From positions 2,342,945-2,406,944 of the forward strand of contig QRFJ01000054.1 of the NCBI GenBank assembly GCA_006176705.1: a stretch of DNA of 64,000 nucleotides. The letters run 5' to 3'. Positions 36,636-48,937 of this stretch are shown here, piece after piece. Origin of the DNA: Cocos nucifera. Taxonomy: Eukaryota; Streptophyta; Magnoliopsida; Arecales; Arecaceae. The translations under genes and the position numbers were made by a program. The notes beneath the pieces were generated by a model. That model made no database searches. It saw only the letters and a program-made list of their open reading frames with translations, and was not told the DNA's origin. How positions within the stretch are numbered: position 1 is the stretch's first letter; every line of letters starts with the position of its first letter.

Positions 36636-38924
36636 TGAAGGAAAATCCTGATTTTTCGGACCAGGTTCGTTCAGATCTGATCAGGATCAAGAGATATATT
36701 TCAAAAATTTTTTTCTTTGATCCTAATCAGATCTTAAAATATTTTAGATCTAATTTTTATTATTTTAATAATTAAAATAAAATTAGATAAATTAAATCAA
36801 ATTTAATTTACCTTGAAGTTGGGTAATCCTATTATCCGTTGATGATCCTGTAAGCAGCGGAAGGTTCTGGATCTAGCCACGCAAGTGCCTGGCCTCTACC
36901 GGTATCCACTCAGGCTGGATCTGGAGATCCTCTTCTTCTCTATCACGTCTCCAAAAATCAGATCTGGATCTGATCTGGAGGATCTTCAAAACTTCTTTTG
37001 AAGATCAGCAGTCGTCCTTTGCAGCAGTGCAGCCTTCTAGCTTTCAGTCGCCTTTCTCTTGATCTGGATCGCACCAACCAAGGTCCAAAACTCTTTTGGA
37101 CGTGGAGAGGAGAGGGAGAAGGTGGGTTTGGCATGGAGGAAGAGGGGAGAGGCAGCCTTGGGGCGTGGGATTTCAATTCTCTTTTCAATCATTATTTGAG
37201 TTGGGCGCAGGGTCTTATTTATAGACTAAGCTATGATCCAACTCCTCTTCTTCCCAACCAATCACAACCCTTTGTGAAATCAGATCTAAATCTGATTGGT
37301 GGGAATAGAGTCCCCTGGATTCCTCCTTAGAGGGCGCCTAAGACCAGTCAAAGTTGGTTCTTAGGAGAACTCTAATTGGAAATCCAAAAAGGAGATGGAG
37401 TCCCTGTCCAACAGGGACTCCTGGGCGCCTCCAACTTGGGCACACGCCAAGGGTGGCGTGCGCCCTCCTCCTTGCCAGGTTCTGGCAGGGGACAGGCCCC
37501 CACCAGCTCTCCAATAGGTGCATGACACGTGGACAGAAAGTCAAAGTGTCAATGGTCAACGTTTGACCAGTCAAAGGTCAACTTTTGACCAAAGTCAAAG
37601 GAACGAGAAATGGCAGGTGACCAAAAATGGCAGGTAATGTCTTACAAAATAAGACAACCTTTTTTGACTTGGACAACTCCAGTCAGACCAAAGTGAAGGC
37701 CTCTGATTGAGCACAAACTTCCTTTGGCTCAGTCAGGACAACTTATTTATGATAGTAAAAGAAGAACGTTAGGTTCAATCGAGTGCTAGCACGATTTTTT
37801 TGAACCTAATTGAATCTCATTCAGATCAATTGAACTGGATCAGTTCAATTGATGATCACCAGATTCAAACCCTTGTTTGTGTGATTCAGTTAGGTTCAGT
37901 TCTGTATGGTAATGGGATATGTCATGATCTCTATCATCGACATCATCGAAACTCCTTTCGATGGATCAGAACTCTTCTGATTCGAACAGCTAGAATGATC
38001 GATCATCTAAATCATTCTAATTGCTCCCAAAATCCACCAGTGACACCTAGCAGTATATGGTGGCAACCCATCAGAGCTGAATGCGAACCTCTTGGTGCAG
38101 CTACCTGTGTGATTAAGTTCTTCTATCTTGAGCCCCGATCAGATTAGGGTTAAGGTGAACTCGTCAAACCCTAGTCTCTGTCATATGATGTAATCATTCG
38201 ATTCAAGTCCAATGTGAAAATCTAAATAGAAACTCTTTCTATTATTTCACTCTGCCATGGCCATGGACTTCTGGACTTGATTCTCATGATCATCATAGGG
38301 CTGCTCCTCTACCACCGAGGTAGATAGATTCCATCTTGATGCATCCAGTTCCTACAATGAACATGCTATAGCCAACATACACCTCAGGGTTCCATATGGC
38401 TAGGAGATCGAGTAATGGTGTAGTCAAACTATAACACCCTCAAGGTGAACTGCCGATGCACCTCAGGTCAAAGAACCAGACACACTACTGCAGCATCGAG
38501 TCAGTCATTGACGAGAAGGTAGACTTCCTAATGACTACTCGAGGTGGTCACGCTCAGTGCCCTCGTTCTCTAACGAGTATCCTGTACTCTCGCTCCGGTG
38601 TCTCCACACCGTAGACTCAAGACTCATCTACTAAAGAGAAGCGATTGTATACCAATCTTCTGAATCAATCACCATCCTCATGATGATCCTATGGTCGGGA
38701 GCATTTTATGAGTTAATAATGATTATTCATGTCTTAAATTTTCAACTCTTGAAAATATGTATTATTATTACCATTAACTCAAAGGATGTATCACAGACAC
38801 TAAATACACATATGTGATAGAAAATAATTCATTTTATTGATATTAGTCAAAATTATAATTTTGCCCCAAGAAGTGAATTACAAGTGTCAGCCAATTCTGA
38901 CTTCTAGGGCACATATATCTAATA
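36636..38924 (-). repeat. E 5' LTR (2.29 kb)
   Basis: On the minus strand it starts TATTAGATATATGTGCC (the 3' LTR has TGTTAG) and ends TTTTCCTTCA. It is nearly identical to 26734-29014, which dates the insertion as recent relative to its neighbours. Confidence 0.92.
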
Positions 38925-40584
38925 CTATCTTTTTGGTAAAATGACCAAGTCATCTTTTACTGAAAAAGGTGAGAGAGCCAATGAGCTCTTAGATCTAGTA
39001 CATACTAATGTATGTGGACCAATGAGCATCAGTGCTAGAGGTAGATATGTCTACTTTATCACTTTCACAGATGATCTATCTAGATATGGATATGTCTATC
39101 TGATGAAACATAAGTCGAATTCTTTTAAAATGTTCAAACGATTTCGAAGTGAAGTAGAAACATAAACTAGAAAGAGTATTAAAACTCTTCGATCTGACTA
39201 AGGAGGAGAATATCTTTCTGATGAGTTGCTCACATATCTAGGAGAGAATGAAATTCTCTCCCAATGGACTCCTCCTAGAATACCACAACATAATGATGTA
39301 TCTAAAAGGAGGAATCGAACGTTGTTAGACATGATCCGATCAATGATGAGATTTATCAGCTTGCCGATATCCTTCTGGAGATATGCACTCAAATTAACTT
39401 GTTATCTATTAAATAGGATTTCAAGTAAGTCTGTAGTTAAAACCCCATCTGAGATATGGATAGGGCGTAAGCCAGCACTTTCACACCTTAAGATTTGGGA
39501 GTGTCCGACTTATGTCAAATGGTTAATTACAGACAAACTTGGACCTAGGTCTGATAAGTGTACATTCATAGGGTACCCAAAAGAGATTAAAGGATACTAT
39601 TTCTATCATGCTGATGAACAAAAGGTGTTTGTCATCCGTAGGGCAATCTTTTTGAAAAAGAAGTTTCTTGGTGAAGAAATTATTGCCTCTAAAGTTGAAC
39701 TTGATGAAGTTTAACAGATAGAAAGTTCGATACAGAATGTTGAACCTAAGTCAGATTTGATCAGATTAGATTCGAAGCCTAGTGAACCTGCACCATTAAG
39801 ATGATCCGTTAGAGTACCGCGCTATTCGGATAAATACTATGAATTCTTACTCTAGGATGGTGATTCCATCGAACTCGATGAGAATGATAAGGATCCGATC
39901 ACTTATATAGATGCGATGCAGAGATCCGACTCTGAGAAATGGCTAGAAGTCATGAGATCCAAAATGGATTTTATTAAGGTTAATGATGTATGGACATTAG
40001 TTGACCCACCTGAAAGGGTTAAATCCATTGGGTGTAAATGGGTCTTCAAAAGAAAGAGGAACGCAGATGAAAAGATGGAGACCTATAAAGTCCATCTGGT
40101 TGCCAAGAGGTATCGTCAATGTTATGATATTGACCATGATGAGATATTCTCTCCTGTGGCAATGTTCAAGTCCATTCGGATCATGCTTATCATTGTTGCC
40201 AATTTGTACTATGAGATCTAATAGATCGATGTGAAACAGCTTTTCTAAATGAAGAGTTGACCAAAAAGATATATATGATACAACCTGAAGGGTTCACATC
40301 CACAGATGAGTCCAAGGTGTGCAAGCTTTAAAAATCCATTTATGGCTTGAAGCAAATATCTTGAGTTGGAACATGCATTCTAATAAAGTGATCAAAATGT
40401 ATGATTTCATTAAGAACGATGAAGAATCCTACATTTACAAATGGGCAAATGATCCAGCAGAGTATTCCTTATTTTATATATGGATGATATTCTCTTAATC
40501 AAAAATGACATTCCCACACTACAAGAAATAAAAGTCTGATTTTCATCACATTTCTCCATTAAGGACTTAGGTGAAGCATCCTAC
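38925..40584 (+). pseudogene. D polyprotein: integrase core to RT
   Basis: It resumes D after element E. Frame 38941-39165 has MTKSSF, LVHTNVCGPM (first Asp replaced by Asn) and TFTDDLSRYGYVYLMKHKS. Stops lie at about 39163 and 39198 (DxGGEY with a stop after the Asp). Frame 39226-39714 has QWTPPRIPQHNDV and the integrase C-terminal region. The RT starts near 39916 (SEKWLEVMRSKMDFI, VWTLVDPPERVK). After several stops it reaches the LYMDDILLI active site near 40485 and ends at GEASY, where the solo LTR is inserted. It is parallel to the C protein throughout. Confidence 0.9.
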
Positions 40585-43377
40585 TGAAGAAAATAGTGCA
40601 GGATTTATCATGCTACTTTCGAAAAATATTTCAAAAATAGTAATGATGTAGTAAAAAATAATTAATCTAATTAATTATCTACTGATCATATCAGATTATT
40701 TAACTCTACACATTAGGATGTAAACATAATATGCATGCATACATCAATAGATTTGAAAATAAAACTATGTAATAAACTATTTACTATCGAATAATGCTCT
40801 GATATCACAACATAGCTGCACACATGTTCAGCCTCTATGGTTGGTCCACACAGAGCTCCTGATCCCAATCAGCCCCACTTAAGTGCTAGCACCTTGTCGG
40901 AGCCTTCGATGGTTGATCACGATTGATCATATATTTTAGAAAATTAGAATATAAATATTGGAGGATGATGAAGATGTGTTTCAAATTTGGTGGTGATTTG
41001 ATGCTCACAGCACTCGATCTCTCCACCCGAACCCAGATTTTCAAATCTAGGATTTCACTCGGTCCAAAAATCCTGACATACTAAAAATCCTATCACACCC
41101 TCTCTATATGGAGTTTTTCTATGAAATAAGCTTTTTTGAAAAGATAACTTTTAGATCTATAATTTCTATTTAGATCATATCTAAAAATAAGATATTCTTA
41201 GAGACAAAAATCACAAGAGAAGAAAGGCATAAAGAAAAAGAAAAGTGCTATAGGATCCTATTCATCTTCACTCTAAGATTTTTTTCATCCAGAACTGATG
41301 CCCAAATACTTTAAAATTTTTACCACATAATGCTAACCCCTTCTACAGTATGCAAAATTTTTTTTATAATTTATTAATGTGAATACCATGAGAAAACTGC
41401 ATGAAAAATGATAAGAATTGAGTGGTTGAGAGGTTTTAACTATTCACTTGATTTCAAAAATCAAATGAGCCTCTTATCCTTATCCAACGCCCCCTTCCTT
41501 GTATTTAACACGTAGAAGGACTCTCCTTCTATATGCATATTTTTATTTCTTAAAAAATATTTGACAAACAAAAGGAAGGGCATGGGAAGCAGAGTGGAAA
41601 AGTCAAAAATGGTGGGCTAATGGGAGAATTTGAATTCAAACTTTATTTGACTTGGTCCTAATTGGTTTCAACTAAATTAATTAATTTAAACCTAATTAAA
41701 TAAGATTAAATCCAACCAAATTAAGCTTAACCTAATCTAATAAAATTTTAATCAAATTAGAAATTAATTAGATCTATGTCCTGATCAAATCAAGATCAAA
41801 ACTTTCATAGCGATTAGGTCATCTCATAACCTGATCGAGTCAAATCCAATCGAATTAAATTCAATCAAACTTGATCGAATCCTCATCGCTCAATCAAATT
41901 AAGCTAATCAGTAATTAAATTATTAATTAATTTTTTAAAAAATATCTGAGTTCAAATCGAATGGGTTACTAGGCAATAGAGTCCTATCAATATGAAATTC
42001 TTGAAGAGTCCTAAATCAGTAAGACTATTGAATCTAGTATCCCAAATGAATCAAACTCACGATCATAGAGTCCCAGACTAGTAAAACTTTTGATCAGAGG
42101 TTTCAGATGAGTAGGACTTAGAGTTTCAATCAAGTAGGACTCTTGGTCATAGAGTCTCAATCTAGTGGGACTCTTGACCATAGTGTCCTAGATTATAGGA
42201 CTCATGATCAGAGAGTCCCAGACAAGTAGGACTCAGAGTTTCAGTTTAGTAGGACTCTTGGTCATAGAGTCTTAGTCCAATGGGACTCTTGACCATAGTG
42301 TCCTAGATTATCAGGACTCATGATCAGAGAGTCCTAGATAAGTAGAACTAAGAGTCTCGGTCTAATAAGACTCTTGATCACAGAGTCCCAGTCCAGTGGG
42401 ACTCTTTGATCATAGAGTTCCAAATCAATGAAACTCTTGATCAACCATCAGATCAGATAGAAATTTCTAATGTGTGTGACCCCGTAGGTCCAAACATAAG
42501 CCGGTAGCACAGAAATCAATTTCTATACTAATCAAAATGATCATCTAGCAATGGTCCCGACATTTAGATAGATCAAATAATCGCAATTACAATATTCAGA
42601 ACCTACACAAATATGGTTATCATATAATTCATTCCTATAACCTCCGTGTAATAGATGACTCAGGGTTAGACTGTCAACCCTAGAAAATACATCCATGTCA
42701 TGTCTCAAAGCAATTAGTCCCGTGACTCCTTACTAAGACTATCCTGATCGAGGTTTTGCTAAATTAAAACATAATTGAACACAGCTCCTGAAATCAGGAG
42801 TGGTCCATCCCATCTTAATACACACACCAACTCCACAAGTACTTGACTATGCCCAAAAATCTTCCATCACTGAATTAAAAATTAAGATAGTCCGGCATCA
42901 AAATACTGTGAGTTGCTTGAAAGTCACCATGGTGATCTCAGGTCGGAGGGACATTTATACCCATATTCCATCAAAGCTAATCTTGACAGAAGAAAAGTTT
43001 CAAAGTTGGTGACGTTCAGTGCAAATGTACCCATACATCTCACCTGCATGCCATATCAGTGTCTCAATACTCCTTGGTTATAAGGACAACCAATCTATAT
43101 GGCACACAACAACCTATACTTGATAAACGTTGTCATCCTAAGTAACAACATATCATTTGATCGTGAACTATTTAAGGACTAAATGATAAATCCTTCTTTG
43201 TCAAATCTAGATAGTCCTAAGGACTTCATCATAACACAAGAGTTCATTAGAAGATAACAGAATTTATGATAAAAAATATCAAAATAATTTTTATTAATTT
43301 ATAATTTATATATAATTATAAATATATGGTCTAACCATCAACAGACTGATGATTGATTTTGGGACACATTTTCAACA
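40585..43377 (-). mobile_element. Solo LTR of the C family, nested in D's reverse transcriptase
   Basis: It is flanked by CCTAC at 40580-40584 and 43378-43382. On the minus strand it starts TGTTGAAAATGTGTCCC (43377) and ends with the C-type CTATTTTCTTCA (40585). It aligns with C's 5' LTR over its whole 2.79 kb. D's RT frame (GEASY, then ILGMKIY-like) resumes exactly after the duplication. There is no internal region. Confidence 0.93.
41960..42445. repeat. Higher-order 31-bp palindromic array in C-family solo LTR
   Basis: 31-bp units start GACTCTTGGTCATAGAGTC (arms GACTCT and AGAGTC). They are arranged as three 31-bp types plus a 23-bp short type, giving a block of about 116 bp present more than twice. 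It is the counterpart of 21080-21500. Confidence 0.85.
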
Positions 43378-44263
43378 CCTACATCCTGGGAATGAAGATC
43401 TATAGGGATAGATCTAAAAGAATGCTTGGTATATCTCAGTCCACGTACATAAAAACTTTGCTGAAGAGGTTCAGCATGGAGAATTTCAAAAAGAGCTATC
43501 TTTCAATAGGCTAAAAAAATATTCTCTCTAAAAAGGATTATCCGACAACTCTTGAAGAGAGAGAGAGCGTATGAGTAGAATCACATATGCTTCGGTAGTG
43601 GGGTCTATTATGTATGCAATGATATGTACGAGACCAAACGTGGCATACTCACTAAGAGTGGTGAGTAGATACCAGTCTGATCCTAGAGAAAATCACTGAA
43701 AGATGATTAAAATCATCTGTAAGTATTTGAGAAATACTAAGAATCAATGATCGATTTATGGTGAGTCAGATCTGAAGCTTGTGGCATTTACAGACTTCAG
43801 CTTTCCATCTGATCATGATGACAGTAAAAATATGTTCGGATATATCTTTACTCTAAATGGTGGATGTATTTATTGAAAAAATTTCAAGCAGTATATAGTG
43901 GCTGACTCTGTTTGCGAAGCAGAGTACATGACAGCATCATATATAGCAAAGAAAGCTATATGGCTGAGGAAGTTCATCATCGAGCTCGAAGTAGCATCCT
44001 TCATTGATGGTCCAATCCTGCTCTACTGCGATAGCACTGGTGCCATAACTCAGGCAAAGAAATCGAAGGTACACCAGCAAACAAAGCATATTTTGCATTG
44101 CTTTCATTTGGTCCATCAGATCGTAGATCGTGGTGACGTCGATCTTCAGAAGATCAACGAAAAGGAGAACTTAACCGACCCCTTCACTAAAGCTCTGGCA
44201 ATCAAGGAGTTCGACAACCATAAGTCGAAGATGGGTATTAGATACTGTGCCGAGTGGCTTTAG
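43378..44263 (+). pseudogene. D polyprotein: RT C-terminal part and RNase H
   Basis: 43383-43890 carries broken RT C-terminal sequence (RMLGISQSTYI, KRFSMENFKK) with frame changes near 43505 and 43560. Frame 43898-44263 (121 codons, ending in TAG) is the RNase H C-terminal half: DSVCEAEYMTAS, LLYCDSTGAITQAKK, QQTKHILHCFHLVHQ, LTDPFTKAL. It ends 13 bases before the 3' LTR, overlapping the polypurine tract, as is usual in copia. Confidence 0.92.
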
Positions 44264-44276
44264 GACAAGTGAGAGT
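44262..44276 (+). other. D polypurine tract
   Basis: AGGACAAGTGAGAGT lies immediately before the 3' LTR and closely resembles the E tract. Confidence 0.85.
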
Positions 44277-46728
44277 TGTTGAAAATTATGTCTCAAAGCC
44301 AATCGTTAGCCTATTGATGGTTGAGCTATTTTATAATTATAATTAATTTATTAATTAATAAAAATATTTTGACATCTTTTCATCATAAGTTTACATCTTC
44401 TAATGAACTTCATTATTGTGATGAAGTCCTTAGGATTGTTTAGTTTCGATAAAGAGAGGATTTATCGATTAGTCCTTAAATGGGTTCACGATCAAATGAT
44501 AGACTATTAATTAGGACAACATCATCTATCGAGCATAGGTTGCTATATGCCATATAGGTTAGTTATCCTCTTAACCAAGAAGTGTGGAGATATTGGTATG
44601 GCATACAGATGAGATGTATGGGTACATCATCATTGAACATGACCAACTTCAGAGCATTCTGCTATCGAGAATGTCTCTCTGATGGGATATAGGTATAAGT
44701 ATTTCTTAGACCTGAGATCACCTCAATGACTTGCAAGCAACTCATTGTGCTTTGATACCAGACTAACTGAATTTTTAATTCAACAATGAAAGGCTTCTGG
44801 GCACAGTCAAGTACTTGCAAAGTTGGAGTGTGATCAAGATGGAATTGATCACTCCAAGAGTTGGAGAAGAATGTATCATTATATTTCAATATAGCAAAAT
44901 CTTGGCTAGGATAATCCATCAGATGGATTTGATATTTTAAAATACAATGTGGACAATCTGATCAGAGTTGACAGTTGAATTCTGAGGTGTCCTATGAGCA
45001 TTATGGTCAAGAGGATGAATTATATGAAAACTAAATCCGCATGGGTTCTATGGATGGTGTTCTACACCTTCGATCTATCTGATCGTCGGATATCATTGCT
45101 AGATGGTCACTTCGATTGGTACAAAAATTTATTTCTATACTACCAACTTAGATTCAGACCTATGAGGTCAACGATTAAGAATCATTCTAGGATTAAACAA
45201 TCAATACGATTGGTGTTTAACCTAGTGCAAGTATTGCAGGAGGATCGATTAGTAATTAGATTGCTAATTAGCTTAATTTGATTAAACTAATAGGCTAAGA
45301 TTAAGTTTAAATAAATATAATTTAATTAGATTTGATTTAGGCTTGATTGGATCAAGTCTAATTGGTTAATTGGATAAGCCAAGTGCAAGGAAGAACTAGT
45401 CCTAGTCTAACTAGGACTCAGATTAACCTAATTTTCTAATTTAATTAGAAAATAAATTAAAATTAAATCTAATTTAATTAAGTTCTTAAATGGATTAGAG
45501 CCTTTTTTAATTAGATTAATTTAATTTTGATTTTATTTGGTTAAAAGATCTTGTTTGACCAAGTCAAAATATGAGTCCTAGTGTGACTAGGACTCCCTAT
45601 CACTTGCGCCACTTAATCCTCACACTCCATGCCCTTATTGTTTTATTTCTTACATAAAAATTCTCTACTCTCATGGCTTCTCACATCCTCTTTCTCTCCT
45701 TCTTTTCTCATAAGACAATTTGTTGGAAGACCAAGTCAAAAAATGAGTTAGTTTTGCTTAGGATTCTATGAGATAGAATCCTTATTGACCAAAACACCTT
45801 TCTTTGAGTGTCGCCCCCTCTTTTAATTAATTCTTCTCTCATTCCATAAAAATAATCTCCTTTTTGTGCACCCTTCCTTGCTGGTCCATCCCAATAATTG
45901 TGGAGGAGGTGCCCAAGAGTTGGATGCCATAACAACTTTTTTATGTTAGGATATTCCTAGTCTAAAATTTTGATCTAACTTGGACTCTTCCTTTTCTCTA
46001 TTTATTGAATGAATTTTATTCTGATTTTTTTATAAAATATAGAGCTTTGGGAGAGGTTTGGGGTGTGCAAAAATTAGAGGAAGAGGGTCCTTGGGCGAGG
46101 GGGTTCCATAAGCACCAAACTAGGTATCTAGGTGAGAAAAAAGAGAAGAAGAAGAGGATCTTCTTTTAGGACTGTTTTATTTTCAATCTCTCCTCTCTTT
46201 TTTTTTTGAGTTTTTTTCTGAGAGAGTCTCAGATCAGTAAACTCTCATCTTTCTTCTCATATTTTGGAGAGTCTAAATTTTGAAAAAGAAAGCATTGGAT
46301 CGACCGTCGAAGAAGGATCAGCACAGTACTAGCATGCTGTGCTGATTTCCTACATCAGACTTCAGATCAGAGATCGTAGACTCATGTGGACGACTCCTAG
46401 AGGTCGAACACGTGTGCGGCTCGTGACTTCATCCTCAAGCCTGGATCAGCAAGTTAGAACATCTAACTTGCTCTGGTAATAGATCTAATCTATTAACTTC
46501 ATACCTGCATTTGATGTAGTGTAGATCTAGATTGATTTGATCAACCTTTTACTTTCTTATTTGATTTAAATTTTTAATTTAATATCATTCCTTGATCATG
46601 TAAAGATCTAAGATCTAGATATTTACATATTTATTTAAATAAATATTTAATTTTTTTAAGTCTTCCGTTGTAAGATCTTGAAAAAATTTTTAAGATCTAC
46701 CTATAAAATTCTAGATCTGGTTTCTTCA
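44277..46728 (+). repeat. D 3' LTR (2.45 kb)
   Basis: It starts TGTTGAAAATTATGTCTC and ends GGTTTCTTCA. It aligns with 7098-8644 and then 22436-23389, which proves that these two pieces are one LTR. It lacks the 31-bp array of the C family. The T-rich run near 46195-46220 corresponds to the one at 22855. Confidence 0.92.
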
Positions 46729-47330
46729 TCGGCCTCCCAAAATCTTGAATCGACTCTAGTTGTAAAGCAAAAAATTCAATATTTTGTCTTTTCTATGCCA
46801 TGCCAATTTTGCATGGTGGAGTCGGCTTCTGGATTTCATGAGTCAGCTTCAGTTGTAGGATGAAAAATTCAGCATTCTGTCTTTGAATTAGTGCCCTCCT
46901 GAGACATGAGTCAGCTCCTACTTTTCTTGAGTCGACTCCTACTATCCTAGAGTCAACTTTGGTGACAAAATCCAAAATAATGTATTCTATTTTTAAGTCT
47001 GGTGCCTGTCTGAGTCCTTGAGTCGGCTCCTACTAATATGGAGTCAACTCCTAATCTGTGCCAAATGATGAAATCATGTCAGATTTAACTTTCAACTTTC
47101 CTTGAGTTGGTTCATGACCCAGTATTGTTTGAAAAACATTTGGCTTAACCTCTTTTGTTCTTCTATCTTAGTTCTTTCAATCAAAAACATAAAGCTTCTT
47201 CAAGATAGATTTGTCTTCCTGAATTTTGTCTTAAACACTTTAACCAAATTATTGGTATCCAAAATAAAACCAAATATTTTGTTATTCATTAAAATCATAC
47301 CTAAGGTTAACAGTTGCCATCCTTAGTCGG
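46729..47330. repeat. GAGTCGGCTCCTAC-type short repeats
   Basis: Words of the form GAGTCGGCTC, GAGTCGACTC, GAGTCAGCTC or GAGTCAACTC, often followed by CTAC, occur at least nine times between 46745 and 47110. AAATTCAGCATT-TGTCTTT phrases lie between them. 47110-47330 shows nothing clear. This may be LTR or satellite DNA that D inserted into. Confidence 0.55.
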
Positions 47331-47344
47331 GGCCTTTGACCACT

Positions 47345-47740
47345 ACACTAATAGAGATGGTAAATTTAGCCTACCCGTTGAGTATCCAATCTGCTCTCAT
47401 CCAAATAGGACAGGTTTTATCCGACCTAAACCCAAGATGGATATGGATTCTCAAAAAATATTTAAAATAAATTCAGATCGGATATGGATAATAATATGTT
47501 CTGTCTCGAATCCAATCAGATATAACCTTAATCTAAATCTTCTTTTCAAAATTATAATTCTTTTATAATATTTACATGATAAGTTTCCAATCTGACCCCT
47601 CTCATCTACCATACCCAATCTTTACCCATACCTCTTCTTAATCCGATATAAGAAGGATACGGAGCAGATATAGATATAAAATTTTTAATTATTGGATGGA
47701 TCTGCCCCAACCTAAATCCAATCTATTGCCATCCGTATGT
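47345..47740. mobile_element. Possible non-autonomous hAT-like element
   Basis: The left end ATAGAGATGGTAAATTTAGCC and the right end (read on the minus strand) TACGGATGGCAATAGATTGG resemble each other and plant hAT-type termini (TAGRGATGGCAA). The interior has GGATATGGAT repeats and cognates of GACCTAAACCCAA in both orientations. No matching 8-bp target duplication was seen, so the call is tentative. Confidence 0.35.
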
Positions 47741-48297
47741 GTCAAATGTCCACCCTAGGCACTTTGACATCAGCACTACTTTCTATGGTGCTTTCTTTGC
47801 ACTATGAAGGATCACAATCCATCTTTTCTAGATGCCAAAAATAATAGTTGACCTAGGCCAATGGAAATCCCATCTAGCAAAATATAGAACATAAATTGTA
47901 TCATCACATGGTTTGCTAACATATGGTTACTATTTTACCTTTTGACTCCATTCGCATCATTAGACTAGTTAATATTTTACATTAAAGCTCTATTTGTTGG
48001 AAATAGATTAAGATAAATTTCTTGGATACTCGGCAATGAAAAACCAGCGGTTAGGATGAGTCACCACCTTTTCACAAAGCAAATATAAAGAAATATTATA
48101 GCAAAACCCTATGAACACCTCTGTGCTTGACGCTTTGACTTAAATTCCTTCAACAAATCCATTCCAAATGCCATAAAACTTATTTCTGTTATGTTTTCTA
48201 ACTCAGGTTATTTGTTGTCTTTTCAATGACCAAGAATTCTTTATATATCATGTTTGTTAACTCAGGTATATCTTGAATCCCAACTGCTACTTGATCT
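47741..48297. other. Intergenic stretch with nothing recognised
   Basis: AT-rich sequence with a repeated phrase (GTTTTCTAACTCAGGT and GTTTGTTAACTCAGGT at about 48194 and 48254). No reading frame of interest. Confidence 0.4.
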
Positions 48298-48937
48298 TGT
48301 TGGTACGGAGCTTTAAAAATTTTTGATATAATTTAGAACTAAATAAAACTATATTATAAAAAAATTGTAAATAACTTATAAAATATTAAAATATAAAATT
48401 GATCAAATCCAAAAGTATGTTGGATACTATTTTAGAACATATTTCCGTCCCTCTTATAGAAAAATCCAAAACAATCACTCCAAGATGCTATTAGAATTCT
48501 TCATTTGCGAACACGATCGTGAAGAAGGTTAATAAAGAATCTTTCAATACCCAAGAAAAGAAAAAGAAAATGCTATAATAGAAAAGAAAAATATTGGAGA
48601 AAACTTAGAAAAATTTTTTTTGGAAGGCTCTTGAATGACTTACTAGATTAAATCCCAAGGAGGCTTTTTTATAGCTAACTAATTTGACTATTTATAATCA
48701 TTGAGGCTTTTATTGACCTTTTAAGACCTTTAATAAAAAGCCCAACAGTCAAAAAATAAAATTAAGATTAAATGCATATGACCGTTTAGTAATTAGAAGT
48801 CCAATAGTCAGAAATTAACATTATGATAATAAAAAAATTAAAATATTTAAATAATAAAATTTAAAAATTAAAATTAAAAATGCTTGGAGGAGAATTTTAG
48901 GAAAATTCTAAGTTTTCTTTTTAGATTCTCTCCAACA
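48298..48937 (-). repeat. LTR of minus-strand element H (640 bp)
   Basis: On the minus strand it starts TGTTGGAGAGAATC (48937) and ends CGTACCAACA (48298), with 6-bp terminal inverted repeats TGTTGG/CCAACA. A TATA-like box (minus strand CTATAAAAAAGCC) lies near 48668. A purine-rich tract borders it at 48938-48956, so it reads as a 3' LTR whose internal region lies to the right. The flanks GATCT and ATCCC do not form a duplication, which also argues against a solo LTR. Confidence 0.6.

Larger units (their letters stand above)
26734..38924 (-). mobile_element. Ty1/copia LTR retrotransposon E, nested in D, youngest full-length copy
   Basis: It is flanked by CTATC at 26729-26733 and 38925-38929. 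On the minus strand: 5' LTR (38924-36636), a perfect tRNA-iMet primer site, leader, gag, protease/integrase, RT/RNase H, polypurine tract and 3' LTR (29014-26734). A solo LTR interrupts the integrase-RT linker. A 240-base stretch of the two LTRs (28021-28260 and the equivalent near 37930) differs by one single-base indel, so it inserted far more recently than C, D or F. Its proteins are diverged from those of C and D. Polypurine tract and LTR start resemble Tork/Angela elements (inference). Confidence 0.92.
7098..46728 (+). mobile_element. Ty1/copia LTR retrotransposon D, disrupted by four nested insertions
   Basis: Its own parts are: 5' LTR (7098-8644 plus 22436-23389), primer site (23392), leader, gag (25302-26110), protease and integrase start (to 26733), integrase to RT (38930-40584), RT end to RNase H (43383-44263), polypurine tract and 3' LTR (44277-46728). 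The 5' LTR rejoins to about 2.50 kb against 2.45 kb for the 3' LTR. Aligned stretches differ by roughly one base in ten, so the copy is old. The outer flanks (TGACT and TCGGC) do not match as a 5-bp duplication. Gene order and the tRNA-iMet primer site fit copia, probably the Tork/Angela clade (inference). Confidence 0.9.

Noticed and set aside
46729..46733. Target duplication for the right end of element D
   Set aside because: TCGGC does not match TGACT at 7093-7097. Either the flanks mutated or the ends recombined, so no duplication is claimed.
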